From: Bog-473 sp963824195
GTDB lineage: Bacteria; Actinomycetota; Acidimicrobiia; Acidimicrobiales; RAAP-2
Direction: 5' to 3'
NCBI GenBank assembly: GCA_963824195.1
Contig: CAWGOJ010000008.1
Location: 124,001 to 188,000, forward strand
Length of the DNA stretch: 64,000 nucleotides
Numbering within the stretch: position 1 is the first letter of the stretch; each line of letters opens with the position of its first letter. The translations under genes and the position numbers were made by a program. The notes under the pieces were generated by a model. The model was not told the DNA's origin and searched no databases. It saw only the letters and a list, made by a program, of their open reading frames with translations. This document shows positions 1 through 7,604 of this stretch, piece after piece.

Positions 1-578
1 GCGGGCGTTCCATCGCCTGCCTCAACGCCCGTGACCGCAACCTCCTCGGCTTCCGGCGCGACCTGCTCACGGCGGCCGCCTACGGCGTCGACCAGTTCCT
101 CTTCGTCTACGGCGACGAGCCCGTCGCCGGCACGCGCACCAGCGAGCTCACGGTGCGGACGATGATCGCCGAGGGGCGCGAGTACGCCGCCGGTATGCGC
201 TTCGGGGCAGCCACCGGGCTGCGGCCGCTGCCGGCGTGGAAGCGGGCGGCCGACTTCCTCTTCGTGCAGATCGGCTTCTCCCTCGACGACCTCGTGGCCT
301 GGCGGGCTCAGGTGGAGGTCGACGTCCCCGTCTACGCCGGGGTCATCGTCGTGGCCAGCCCCACCATGGCGCGCAACCTGGCCAAGGAGATCCCGGGCCT
401 CGTCGTACCCGAGGCGCTCGTCGAGCGGCTGGAGGGCGACCGCAACGCCGGCGTCGACGAAGCCTGCGAGCTGGTGGCCGCCATCCGCGCCTCGGGGGCC
501 TTCGACGGGGTGCACCTGATCCCCGTCGCCCGCTACCGCGAGGTGGCGGCCCGCCTCGAGCGCGTGCTGCGGGACTAG
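1..578 (+). CDS. Methylenetetrahydrofolate reductase-like protein (5' end missing)
   Basis: C-terminal part of a MTHFR-family TIM-barrel flavoprotein, which reduces 5,10-methylene-THF to 5-methyl-THF for methionine synthesis. The frame is open from base 3, so the start lies outside the window. Visible signatures are an N-terminal strand ending in YGDEP (the family's vtGD strand), a PVYAGV strand, and an IPGLVVPEALVERL segment matching the family's ANEVPG..IPE region, followed by the helix and GVHLIP strand that close the barrel. The stop overlaps the convergent HAD gene by 4 bp. Actinobacteria often carry several MTHFR-like paralogues, some working with other cofactors, so the exact substrate is uncertain. 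Confidence 0.8.
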   Translation, partial: GRSIACLNARDRNLLGFRRDLLTAAAYGVDQFLFVYGDEPVAGTRTSELTVRTMIAEGREYAAGMRFGAATGLRPLPAWKRAADFLFVQIGFSLDDLVAWRAQVEVDVPVYAGVIVVASPTMARNLAKEIPGLVVPEALVERLEGDRNAGVDEACELVAAIRASGAFDGVHLIPVARYREVAARLERVLRD

Positions 579-1316
579 AGGCGATCAGCGGGCCCGCCGT
601 CGGTGGTGGTGTCGCCGGCGTGGCGGCGTGCCACGGCATCGATCGACGTCCCGTCCACCTCGAGCAGCGACTCGACCACGAGGTCGGCCAGGCCGAAGGC
701 GGGATGTCCGCCCTCGCCGCGCTCGGGCACCGCGATGCAGGCCATGGACGCTGCCTTGGCCGCCAGCACGCCGGCCGGCGCGTCCTCCCACACGAGGCAC
801 CGCCGCGGGGCGGCACCCAGCTTCGCGGCCGCGGTCAGGAACACGGCTGGGTGCGGCTTGCCGTAGTCCTCGTCCTCGGCCGAGTGGATCAGCGCGAACC
901 GGTCCCGCAGGTCGAAATGGGCCAGAGCGGTGTCGATCAGGCGGTACTGCGACGACGAGGCCACCGCGAGCGCCAGGCCCCGCTCGCGCGCAGAGATCGA
1001 TGGCGTGCAGCGCCCCGGGCTTCAGCTCGCCCTTCGTCACTATGAGGTCGATCACACGGTCGACGATCGTGACCGCCACCTCCGCCGGCGTCGGGCCGCG
1101 CCAGGGGTACAGCCGGTACCAGTGCGCCGTCACCTCGTCCACGAACATGCCCTTGGTGCTGCGACAGCCCTCGACGGCGAGAGGGACGCCGAGCCCGCCG
1201 AGTATCTCGATCTCGGCCTCGTGCCAGAGGATCTCGGAGTCGATGAGGAGCCCGTCCATGTCGAAGATGGACGCGGTCAGGGTGGATCCCGCCGGTACGG
1301 GTCCGGCGGTGGTCAA
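575..1316 (-). pseudogene. HAD-family phosphatase (beta-phosphoglucomutase-like), frameshifted
   Basis: HAD subfamily IA hydrolase, probably a sugar-phosphate phosphatase. The first part (TTG start at 1316) carries motif I FDMDGLLIDSE. The C-terminal part, in another frame from about base 985 down, carries the SSS strand of motif II, KPHPAVF of motif III and the WEDAPAGVLAA of motif IV. The two frames join at the GC-repeat run at 984-991, where one extra base (or two missing) restores a continuous ~246-residue protein. All catalytic motifs are intact on both sides, so a sequencing error or very recent mutation is likelier than decay. The start overlaps the stop of the glutathione peroxidase gene (TTGA), so the two are probably co-translated. 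Confidence 0.8.
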
Positions 1317-1804
1317 GCGGTGGCCAGCTGCGCCTCGATGTCACCCACGATGGCGGGGTCCTCGGGCTCGACCTGGGGCCGGTAGCGCGCCACGACCTGG
1401 CCAGCCGGTGAGACGAGGAACTTCTCGAAGTTCCAGGTGATGTCGCCGGCGTTGCCCTCGGCGTCGGCCTTCTCGGTCAGCTCCTGGTAGATCGGGTGCC
1501 GGCCCTCGCCGTTCACCTCGATCTTCTCCGTCAGCGGGAAGGTGACGCCGTAGGTGGCCGAGCAGAACTGCGCGATCTCCTCGGACGTGCCGGGCTCTTG
1601 GCCCATGAACTGGTTGCACGGGAAGCCGATGACGCTGAAGCCCTTGTCGCCGTAGGTCTTCTGCAGGCGCTCGAGCCCCTCGTACTGCGGGGTGAGGCCG
1701 CACTTGGAGGCGACGTTGACCAGCAACAGGGTCTTGCCGGCGTAGTCGCCGAGCTTGGTGTCGTCGCCCTGGAGGGTGTGGATGGGGATGTCGTAGAGAG
1801 CCAT
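1313..1804 (-). CDS. Glutathione peroxidase-family thiol peroxidase
   Basis: 163-residue GPx-family peroxidase that reduces hydroperoxides. It has the cysteine form of the active site: Cys35 in NVASKCG, Gln65 in FPCNQF, and Trp124-Asn125 in WNFEKF. Cys81 lies where thioredoxin-dependent GPx proteins keep their resolving cysteine, so thioredoxin is the likelier reductant in an actinobacterium (family knowledge). The ATG at 1804 sits 7 nt downstream of a TAGGGT -10 box and lacks a Shine-Dalgarno, so the mRNA is probably leaderless. It is divergent from the quinone oxidoreductase-like gene and overlaps the downstream HAD gene. Confidence 0.92.
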   Translation of the reverse strand: MALYDIPIHTLQGDDTKLGDYAGKTLLLVNVASKCGLTPQYEGLERLQKTYGDKGFSVIGFPCNQFMGQEPGTSEEIAQFCSATYGVTFPLTEKIEVNGEGRHPIYQELTEKADAEGNAGDITWNFEKFLVSPAGQVVARYRPQVEPEDPAIVGDIEAQLATA

Positions 1805-1811
1805 GGGGGGG

Positions 1812-1817
1812 ACCCTA
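1812..1817 (-). promoter_or_regulatory. Predicted -10 box of leaderless glutathione peroxidase gene
   Basis: TAGGGT on the minus strand, 7 nt before the ATG at 1804. No Shine-Dalgarno fits between them. Confidence 0.45.
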
Positions 1818-1850
1818 CCGGCCGTCGGCGGCCGGCCGCTCGGGCCGGCG

Positions 1851-1856
1851 TAGGGT
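1851..1856 (+). promoter_or_regulatory. Predicted -10 box of the quinone oxidoreductase-like gene
   Basis: TAGGGT, 8 nt before the GTG at 1865. Together with the minus-strand box it puts two divergent promoters into a 60 bp gap. Confidence 0.4.
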
Positions 1857-1864
1857 TGGTCGGC

Positions 1865-2809
1865 GTGCATGCGGTGGTGATCCGGGACGGCCGGCTGTGG
1901 TGGGAGGAGCGCGCGGACCCGGTGCCCGGGGACACCGAGCTCCTCGTGGCGGTGAAGGCGGCGGGGATCAACGGGGCCGACATCAGCCAGCGGGCGGGCG
2001 GGTACCCGGCGCCCGCGGGCTGGCCGCAGGACATCCCCGGCATGGAGATGGCGGGCGAGGTCGTGGGCGTGGGCCGCCAGGTGACGCTCTTCGCCCCGGG
2101 CGACCGCGTCATGGCGGTCGTGGGGGGCGGGGCCCAGGCGACCCTGGCCTACGTCGACGAGTCCCACGCCCTGCCCGTGCCCGACGCACTGTCGTGGCCG
2201 GAGGCCGGGGGCTTCCCCGAGGTGTTCTCGACCGCGTACGACGCCCTCTTCACCCAGGCCGGTCTGCAGACGGGTGAACGGGTGCTCGTCAGCGGCGCCG
2301 CCGGCGGCGTGGGGACGGCCGGCGTCCAGCTGGCGGCGGCGGCGGGGGCGACGGTGACCGCCACGGTGCGGGACGCGTCGCGGCGCGAGGAGGTGGCGGC
2401 GCTGGGGGCGTCGGTCGTGGTGGAGCCCGGGCGCGAGGGCGAAGGTGGTCCTTATGACGTCGTGCTCGAGCTGGTGGGCGCGCCGAGCCTCGCCGGGGTG
2501 CTGCCGCACGTGGCCACAGGAGCCCGCGTCGTGGTGATCGGCGTCGGGGGCGGGGCCCAGATGGATCTCAGCCTGTTCACGCTCATGATCCGGCGTGCCC
2601 GCATCGGCGGCTCCACGCTGCGCGCCCGCAGCCGACGCGAGAAGGGCAACGTGGCGGCCGCGGTGGCGGCGCACGTCATGCCGCTGCTGGCGGCGGGGCG
2701 CGTCCGCGTCCCGGTGTGCGACACCTTCCCCCTCTCCGAGGCGCAGGCGGCCTACGACCGCTTCGTCGCGGGCGCCAAGCTCGGCAAGCTCGTCCTGGTG
2801 CACGAGTGA
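1865..2809 (+). CDS. NADPH:quinone oxidoreductase-like MDR dehydrogenase
   Basis: 314-residue medium-chain dehydrogenase/reductase of the zinc-free quinone oxidoreductase type. The N-terminal GroES-like domain has AAGINGADISQRAGGYP and the IPGMEMAG loop. The Rossmann domain starts at SGAAGGVGTAGVQLA, the nucleotide-binding AxxGxVG pattern of this subfamily. No structural or catalytic zinc cysteines are visible. It likely reduces quinones or enones with NADPH. The GTG at 1865 is the first start after the TAGGGT box and places the protein correctly against the family. A HAD gene follows 4 bp downstream. Confidence 0.88.
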   Translation: MHAVVIRDGRLWWEERADPVPGDTELLVAVKAAGINGADISQRAGGYPAPAGWPQDIPGMEMAGEVVGVGRQVTLFAPGDRVMAVVGGGAQATLAYVDESHALPVPDALSWPEAGGFPEVFSTAYDALFTQAGLQTGERVLVSGAAGGVGTAGVQLAAAAGATVTATVRDASRREEVAALGASVVVEPGREGEGGPYDVVLELVGAPSLAGVLPHVATGARVVVIGVGGGAQMDLSLFTLMIRRARIGGSTLRARSRREKGNVAAAVAAHVMPLLAAGRVRVPVCDTFPLSEAQAAYDRFVAGAKLGKLVLVHE

Positions 2810-2813
2810 GCCG

Positions 2814-3543
2814 ATGATCGAGGCCGTCCTCTTCGACGCGGACCAGACGCTGTGGGACTTCCGAGCGCGTCATGCGCGACGCCCTGGTGGCGGTGGTGGC
2901 CGAGCTGCGGGCGGCACGGCCGGGCCCGTTCAGCGACGCATTGCGCTGGCAGGACCTCCAGGACGACCGGGCCGCCGCCGTCGAGGCGCACCCCGACGTC
3001 TGGAGCCTGGCCCGGCTGCGCGACCTCGGGTTCGCCCGCACGCTGGAGCGGCGGCGCGCCGTCGAGGGGGGTGACGAGGGCGCCGACGCCGCGCTGGCCC
3101 TTGCGCTCAGCGCCTCCTACTTCGTCCACCGCGACCGCGACCCGGCCCTCTTCGACGACACGGTCCCCTGCCTTGACGCGCTGTCGGCGCACTACCGGCT
3201 GGGCCTGCTCTCCAACGGCAGCCGGCTCCCCGAGAAGATGGGGCTCGGGGGCTATTTCGAATCCGTGGTGTTCGGCCCGGACCACAGCCTCGCCAAGCCG
3301 GACAAGGGCATCTTCGAGGTGATGGAGCGCGAGCTCGACCTGGGGCCCGCGGCGTGCGTGCTCGTGGGCGACCACCCCCTCAACGACGTGGTGGGCGCGA
3401 AGCGCGCCGGCTGGCGCGCGGTGTGGATCGACCGTGACACCGGGGGCGAGTTCGTCCCCCACCCCGGGTGTGACGAGCATCCCGACGTGGTCGTGACCTC
3501 GTTGGCCGACCTGCCGGCCGCGCTCGACGGGCTCAGCGGGTGA
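2814..3543 (+). pseudogene. HAD-family hydrolase, frameshifted near its start
   Basis: HAD hydrolase. The ATG at 2814 opens FDADQTLWDF, the motif I aspartates. At base 2862, in a CC pair, the frame must change to continue as ERVMRDALVAVVAEL and onward. The rest is intact: LLSNGS (motif II), a KPDKGIFEV lysine (motif III), and VGDHPLNDVVGAKRAG (motif IV). Corrected length is about 242 aa. With the HAD gene at 575-1316 this is the second single-base frameshift in 3 kb. Starting at the downstream ATG 2872 would lose the nucleophile, so the frameshifted reading is preferred. Its end overlaps the convergent thiolase-like gene by 11 bp. Confidence 0.78.
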
Positions 3544-4687
3544 GGATGACCACGCCGGCGTTGGCGCCCCGGCCCACCGTGTGCGAGAGGGCGACCCGGG
3601 CCCCCTCGACCTGACGCGGCCCGCACTCACCGCGCAACTGGCGCACCAACTCCACGACCTGGCCCAGCGCGGAGGCGCCCAGTGGCTCGCCCTTGGAGAG
3701 CAGCCCCCCGCTGGGGTTGACCGGGAGGCGGCCGCCGAGGGCGGTGGCGCCCGAACTCAGCAACGCGGCCGAGCCGCCGGGCTCGCACAGCCCCAGCTCC
3801 TCGCACGACCCGAGCTCGCGGGCGGCGTCGGTGTCCTGGCACTCGACCACATGGAGGTCGGCCGGGCCGAGGCCCGCCTCCTCGTAGGCGGCGGTGGCGG
3901 ACAGCGTGGTCGGCGCGGGGATGTCGTCGCGGCAGAGCCCGGCCAGCGGCGTCGACTCGCTGAGCACCGGGCCGGGAATGTGGGAGCGCAGGACGGCGGC
4001 GGCGAGGGTGACCGGGGCGGACGCGATGGCCGCCGCCGGCGACGGCAGGTCGGCTCGCCGGAGCACCAGCGCGGCGGCCCCCTCGTTGGGCGAGCACAGC
4101 ATGAAGAGGTGCAGCGGCTCGCACACGACGCGCGACCCCAGGACCTCCTCGACCGTCGTCTCCTTCTGGTACATGGCGTCGGGGTTGGCCGCGCCGTGGC
4201 GGCGGTTCTTCACCACCACGCGGGCCAGGTGGTCCTTGGTGATGCCCGAGGTCAGGCACAGCCGCTGGGCGCGCAGCCCGAAGAAGGCGGGGGTCGAGGC
4301 CAGGCCCGCCTCCTCCTGCCAGGGCTCGAAGAAGGAGGAGCGGATGATCCCCTTGGGCATCTTCTCGGTCCCGAACACGACGACGGTGTCGTACTGGCCC
4401 GCCCGGATGGCCGCCGCCGCCAGCATGAGCGCGGCGCTGCCGCTGGCGCAGCCGGCCTCGACGTCGACGATCGGCATGCCGGTCATGCCGAGCCGGCTGA
4501 GCACCTTGTGGCCCGTCGCCACGCCGCCGTAGGCCGTGCCGCAGAACGCGGCCTGGAACCCTCCCTTGCCGATGCCCGCCTCGCGCAGGGCGGCGCGTAC
4601 GGCGACGACGCCCATGTCGGTGGTCGAGACCCCGTCGAACCTCCCGAAGGGGTGGATCCCCACGCCGGTGACGGCGACGGCGCTCAC
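3533..4687 (-). CDS. Thiolase-family protein (lipid-transfer/acetyl-CoA acetyltransferase-like)
   Basis: 384-residue thiolase-superfamily protein of the SCPx/archaeal acetoacetyl-CoA thiolase type. The nucleophile is present as Cys80 in VEAGCASGSAAL. The NPSGG motif is present, but the usual GHPxGA histidine reads KGEPLGAS, with Glu in place of His. The C-terminal CxG cysteine is also absent, reading LSHTVGRGANAG. GTG start at 4687 overlaps the stop of the DUF35 gene by 4 bp. Stand-alone DUF35 zinc-ribbon proteins of this kind form complexes with thiolases and shuttle the acyl-CoA, so the pair is probably one enzyme. The substrate cannot be read from sequence. Confidence 0.85.
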   Translation of the reverse strand: MSAVAVTGVGIHPFGRFDGVSTTDMGVVAVRAALREAGIGKGGFQAAFCGTAYGGVATGHKVLSRLGMTGMPIVDVEAGCASGSAALMLAAAAIRAGQYDTVVVFGTEKMPKGIIRSSFFEPWQEEAGLASTPAFFGLRAQRLCLTSGITKDHLARVVVKNRRHGAANPDAMYQKETTVEEVLGSRVVCEPLHLFMLCSPNEGAAALVLRRADLPSPAAAIASAPVTLAAAVLRSHIPGPVLSESTPLAGLCRDDIPAPTTLSATAAYEEAGLGPADLHVVECQDTDAARELGSCEELGLCEPGGSAALLSSGATALGGRLPVNPSGGLLSKGEPLGASALGQVVELVRQLRGECGPRQVEGARVALSHTVGRGANAGVVILTR

Positions 4688-5088
4688 GACGGCGTCTGGG
4701 ACGGTGCGAAGGCGTAGGTGACGACGTCGTTGCCGTCGCCGTCGCGGTGGAGGGTCTCGATGCGCAGCTCCATCGGCTGTCCCGCCTCGAGCGCGGCGGG
4801 GTCGCTCTCGGTGAGCCGGGCGATGACGCGCACCCCCTCGGGCAGCTCGACCACGCCGACGCCGTAGGGCACGGCGCCCTGATACCCCGGCGGTGGCGCG
4901 GTGACGGCCGTCCAGGCCCACAGCGTCCCCGGGCCGGAGAGCTCGACCGGGTCGGGGTCCTCGGTGGCGCAGTAGGGGCAGGCGTCGGCGCGGGGGAACA
5001 GGAAGTTGCCGCAGTTGGCGCAGCGGCTCCCGAGCAGGGCCGGCGGGTCGCCATCGGCGAACAACCCCTCCCGGACGAGGACGTGCAC
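4684..5088 (-). CDS. DUF35 zinc-ribbon/OB-fold acyl-CoA-binding protein
   Basis: 134-residue OB-fold protein with an N-terminal rubredoxin-like zinc ribbon: Cys23, Cys26, Cys37, Cys40 (CANC and CPYC). The C-terminal OB fold has the family's GVGVVELPEGVRVIARL strand pair. In characterised archaeal systems DUF35 subunits dock between a thiolase and HMG-CoA synthase and channel acyl-CoA. Here it is translationally coupled to the thiolase-like gene. GTG at 5088 is the only start after an in-frame TGA, 6 bp after the upstream SnoaL gene's stop. Confidence 0.9.
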   Translation of the reverse strand: MHVLVREGLFADGDPPALLGSRCANCGNFLFPRADACPYCATEDPDPVELSGPGTLWAWTAVTAPPPGYQGAVPYGVGVVELPEGVRVIARLTESDPAALEAGQPMELRIETLHRDGDGNDVVTYAFAPSQTPS

Positions 5089-5094
5089 CGACGC

Positions 5095-5514
5095 TCAGTC
5101 CCCCAGCTCAATCAACTCGAGCTTGTCGTACTCCCAGAAGGTGCGCAGGGCGGCGATCTTGCCGGCGCCGTCGGTGCGGTAGGTGTAGACGCCGTGGACG
5201 ACGGCCTGGTGGGTGCCGCCAGCCAGGGTGGTGCGGATGATGCCGACCTCGGCCACCTCGTCCCCGCACAGGTAGGACTCGAAGAACTCGAACTCGATGG
5301 CCTCGGCGGTGGCGATCACGGTGTCGTAGAAGGCGGCAATGGCGGCACGCCCGTGGTGGCCCTCCCCCGCGGGGTCGAGTGGCGAGGGCCCGATCGGGTC
5401 CTGCACGACGGCGTCGTCGGCGAAGAGCAAGAGCCAGGCCTCGCGGTCGCCCGCGGCCACGGCAGCCCGGGAGCGGATGCCGAGCTCGCGGGCGTTGAGC
5501 GGTTCGTCGGTCAT
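5095..5514 (-). CDS. SnoaL/NTF2-like fold protein
   Basis: 139-residue NTF2-like (SnoaL/ketosteroid isomerase superfamily) protein. Typical features are an N-terminal helix pair ending in WLLLFADDAVVQDP, a HHGRAAIAAFYDTV helix, and C-terminal strands HGVYTYRTD and IAALRTFWEY. Family members are small ligand-binding proteins, isomerases or cyclases, and the fold alone does not fix the reaction. The position ahead of DUF35 and the thiolase, and after an F420-type oxidoreductase, suggests a shared CoA-ester or steroid-like pathway. ATG at 5514 has a GGGGAG ribosome site about 10 nt upstream. Confidence 0.82.
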   Translation of the reverse strand: MTDEPLNARELGIRSRAAVAAGDREAWLLLFADDAVVQDPIGPSPLDPAGEGHHGRAAIAAFYDTVIATAEAIEFEFFESYLCGDEVAEVGIIRTTLAGGTHQAVVHGVYTYRTDGAGKIAALRTFWEYDKLELIELGD

Positions 5515-5533
5515 ATGAGGTCTCCCCTCCCCC

Positions 5534-6409
5534 TCATCGGACCTTGGCGATGAGGTCGTCGGCGTAGCGGTGCAGGTTGTCGATCTTCGTCTGCAGGGTC
5601 TCGCTGTCCTGCTCGGTACCGTAGGGCCACCGGAAGCCGACGATCACATCGGTGACGCCGAGCTCCTCCAAGCGCTGCACGCCGTCCGGCGTGTAGGCCT
5701 CCAGGGAGATCACGTGCGTCTCGAAGGGCTTGTCCTCGGTGCCGTGCTCCCGGCGCAGCTCGGCCAGGCGGGCCAGGAGCCCGGGCAGGTCGGCCGGGTC
5801 GCCGCCGCCGTGCAGCCACCCGTCCCCGTCGACGGCGGCCCGCTTGAGGGCGGCCTCGTGGTGCCCGCCGATCAGGATCGGCACGGGACGGCTCGGCGTC
5901 GGGCACATCTTGATGGAGGGCACGTCGAAGACCTCGCCGTGGAACTCGAAGAACCCGCCGGCCATGAGGCCCCGCATGATGGCGATCTCCTCGTCCATCC
6001 GCGTGCCCCGCCGCTCCCAGGGCACGCCGCAGATCTCGTAGTCCTCGGGCCAGGGGCTGGTGCCCACCCCGAGGAGGAGGCGGTTGCCGGTGAGGACCGC
6101 GGTGGAGCTGACCTGCTTGGCGATGAGGACCGGCTGGCGGATCGGCAGCTTGATCACGAAGGTCACGAAGCGGATGCGCTCGGTCACCGCCCCCATGGCG
6201 GGGATCAGCGAGAACGGCTCGAGGAAGGGCTTGTCCTCGAGGAACTCGCGGGTCCCGTCGGGGTTGAAGGGGTACGTGGTGTCGGACACCTCGGGGTAGG
6301 CGATGCTGTCGGGCACGACCATGGAGTCGTAGCCCGCCTCCTCGGCGGCCCGCGCCAGGGGCAGGTAGAACGACGGATCCGTCATCGACTCGGCATACGA
6401 GAACCGCAC
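5534..6409 (-). CDS. LLM-class F420-dependent oxidoreductase
   Basis: 291-residue luciferase-like monooxygenase-fold protein, most likely F420-dependent. It shows the family's DSMVVPDS barrel start, the ERIRFVTFVIKLPIRQPVLIAKQ helix, GVGTSPWPEDY, and IPxLIGGHH-type strand PVPILIGGHHEAALKRAA. The GTG at 6409 is preferred because GGGGAGG lies 4 nt ahead of it; a longer ATG start at 6439 would overlap the divergent gene. It heads a leftward run with SnoaL, DUF35 and thiolase genes. The substrate is unknown. Confidence 0.87.
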   Translation of the reverse strand: MRFSYAESMTDPSFYLPLARAAEEAGYDSMVVPDSIAYPEVSDTTYPFNPDGTREFLEDKPFLEPFSLIPAMGAVTERIRFVTFVIKLPIRQPVLIAKQVSSTAVLTGNRLLLGVGTSPWPEDYEICGVPWERRGTRMDEEIAIMRGLMAGGFFEFHGEVFDVPSIKMCPTPSRPVPILIGGHHEAALKRAAVDGDGWLHGGGDPADLPGLLARLAELRREHGTEDKPFETHVISLEAYTPDGVQRLEELGVTDVIVGFRWPYGTEQDSETLQTKIDNLHRYADDLIAKVR

Positions 6410-6433
6410 GACACCTCCCCTGTCATCGCCGCC

Positions 6434-6439
6434 TACCAT
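6434..6439 (+). promoter_or_regulatory. Predicted -10 box, FMN oxidase gene
   Basis: TACCAT followed by 7 nt and GTG at 6447, the leaderless arrangement seen repeatedly in this window. Confidence 0.4.
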
Positions 6440-6446
6440 GCGGCCC

Positions 6447-7604
6447 GTGACCGCTCATCCTGCCAGGACCAGCACTTCGGGACACAACCCCGTGCGACTG
6501 AGCAGCGACGCGCCCCTGGTCACCGACCTGTCGCTCGAGGACCTCGAGCGGGACGCCCGCCACGCCATCGGGGAGATGGCCTACGCCTACTACTCGGGCG
6601 GGGCCGACGACGAGCGCCTGCTGGAGGGCAACGTGGCCGCGTGGGGCCACTGGCAGCTCCACCCGCGCGTGCTGGCCGGGGTCGCCGAGGTCGCCCCAGC
6701 CACGACCCTGCTGGGGACCCGCGTCAGCTCGCCGGTCGCCATCGCGCCGACGGCGATCCAGGGGCTGGCCCATCCCGAGGGGGAGGCCGCGACCGCCCGG
6801 GGCGCCGCCGAGGTGGGTGCGCTGATGATCCTCTCGTCGCTCGCCACCTGCCCGCTCGAGGAGGTGGCCGCTGCCGCGCCGGGCGCGCCGCGCTGGATGC
6901 AGGTCTACATACTGCGGGAGCGGGCGCGCACCGCCGAGCTCGTCAGCCGGGCGGTGGCGCACGGCTACGGCGCGCTGGTCCTGACCGTGGACGCGCCGGT
7001 GTCGGGGCTCCGCCTGCGCGAGTGGCGCATGGGCGTGCACCTGCCCGACGACCTGGCGCTGCCCAACCTGGCCGGCGACAGCACCGACAGCGCTCGCCAG
7101 GGAGGCTTCATGGCCGTGGTGACCCACGAATTCGAGCCCGCGCTCACGCCCGACGACATCGGGTGGCTGGCGGACCTGAGCCCGCTCCCCGTCGTGGCCA
7201 AGGGCGTGCAGCGGGCGGACGACGCGGTGCGGTGTATCGAGGCGGGGGCTGCCGCCGTCGTCGTCTCGAACCACGGGGCGCGCCAGCTCGCTGACGCGCC
7301 GGCGACGGCCGACATCCTCGCCGAGATCGTCGACGCGGTGGCGGGACGGGCCGAGGTCTACGTCGACGGCGGCGTCCGCCGCTCGCCCGACGTGGTCAAG
7401 GCGCTGGCGTTGGGGGCGCGGGCGGCGCTGGTGGGGCGCCCGTCCCTGTGGGCCCTGGCGACCGGTGGCGCAGGCGGCGTGGCGGCGCTGCTGCGCTGGT
7501 ACGAGTCCGAGTTGCGGCGGACGATGGCGCTGTGCGGCGCAGCGACGGTCGACGCGATCGATCGCAGCCTGGTGCGCCGGGCGCCGGGATGGGCGCTGCC
7601 ATGA
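6447..7604 (+). CDS. FMN-dependent 2-hydroxyacid oxidase/dehydrogenase
   Basis: About 385-residue TIM-barrel flavoenzyme of the lactate dehydrogenase/glycolate oxidase family. It has YYSGGADDE near the N-terminus, SSPVAIAPTA at the FMN site, LTVDAPVSG, the FMN-binding lysine in VVAKGV, and the catalytic SNHGARQLADAP motif with His and Arg, then YVDGGVRRSPDVVKALALGA. It oxidises a 2-hydroxy acid to the keto acid. ATG at 6438 would also be in frame, but it lies inside a TACCAT -10 box, so GTG 6447 is preferred as a leaderless start. The stop overlaps the acyl-CoA ligase start (ATGA), so the two are co-translated and possibly act in one pathway. Confidence 0.9.
   Translation: MTAHPARTSTSGHNPVRLSSDAPLVTDLSLEDLERDARHAIGEMAYAYYSGGADDERLLEGNVAAWGHWQLHPRVLAGVAEVAPATTLLGTRVSSPVAIAPTAIQGLAHPEGEAATARGAAEVGALMILSSLATCPLEEVAAAAPGAPRWMQVYILRERARTAELVSRAVAHGYGALVLTVDAPVSGLRLREWRMGVHLPDDLALPNLAGDSTDSARQGGFMAVVTHEFEPALTPDDIGWLADLSPLPVVAKGVQRADDAVRCIEAGAAAVVVSNHGARQLADAPATADILAEIVDAVAGRAEVYVDGGVRRSPDVVKALALGARAALVGRPSLWALATGGAGGVAALLRWYESELRRTMALCGAATVDAIDRSLVRRAPGWALP

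Noticed and set aside
1313..2803. 496-codon minus-strand frame running across the quinone oxidoreductase-like gene
   Set aside because: Only its last 163 codons (glutathione peroxidase) are real. The rest is antisense to the well-supported dehydrogenase and reads as Arg/His/Gly-rich shadow.
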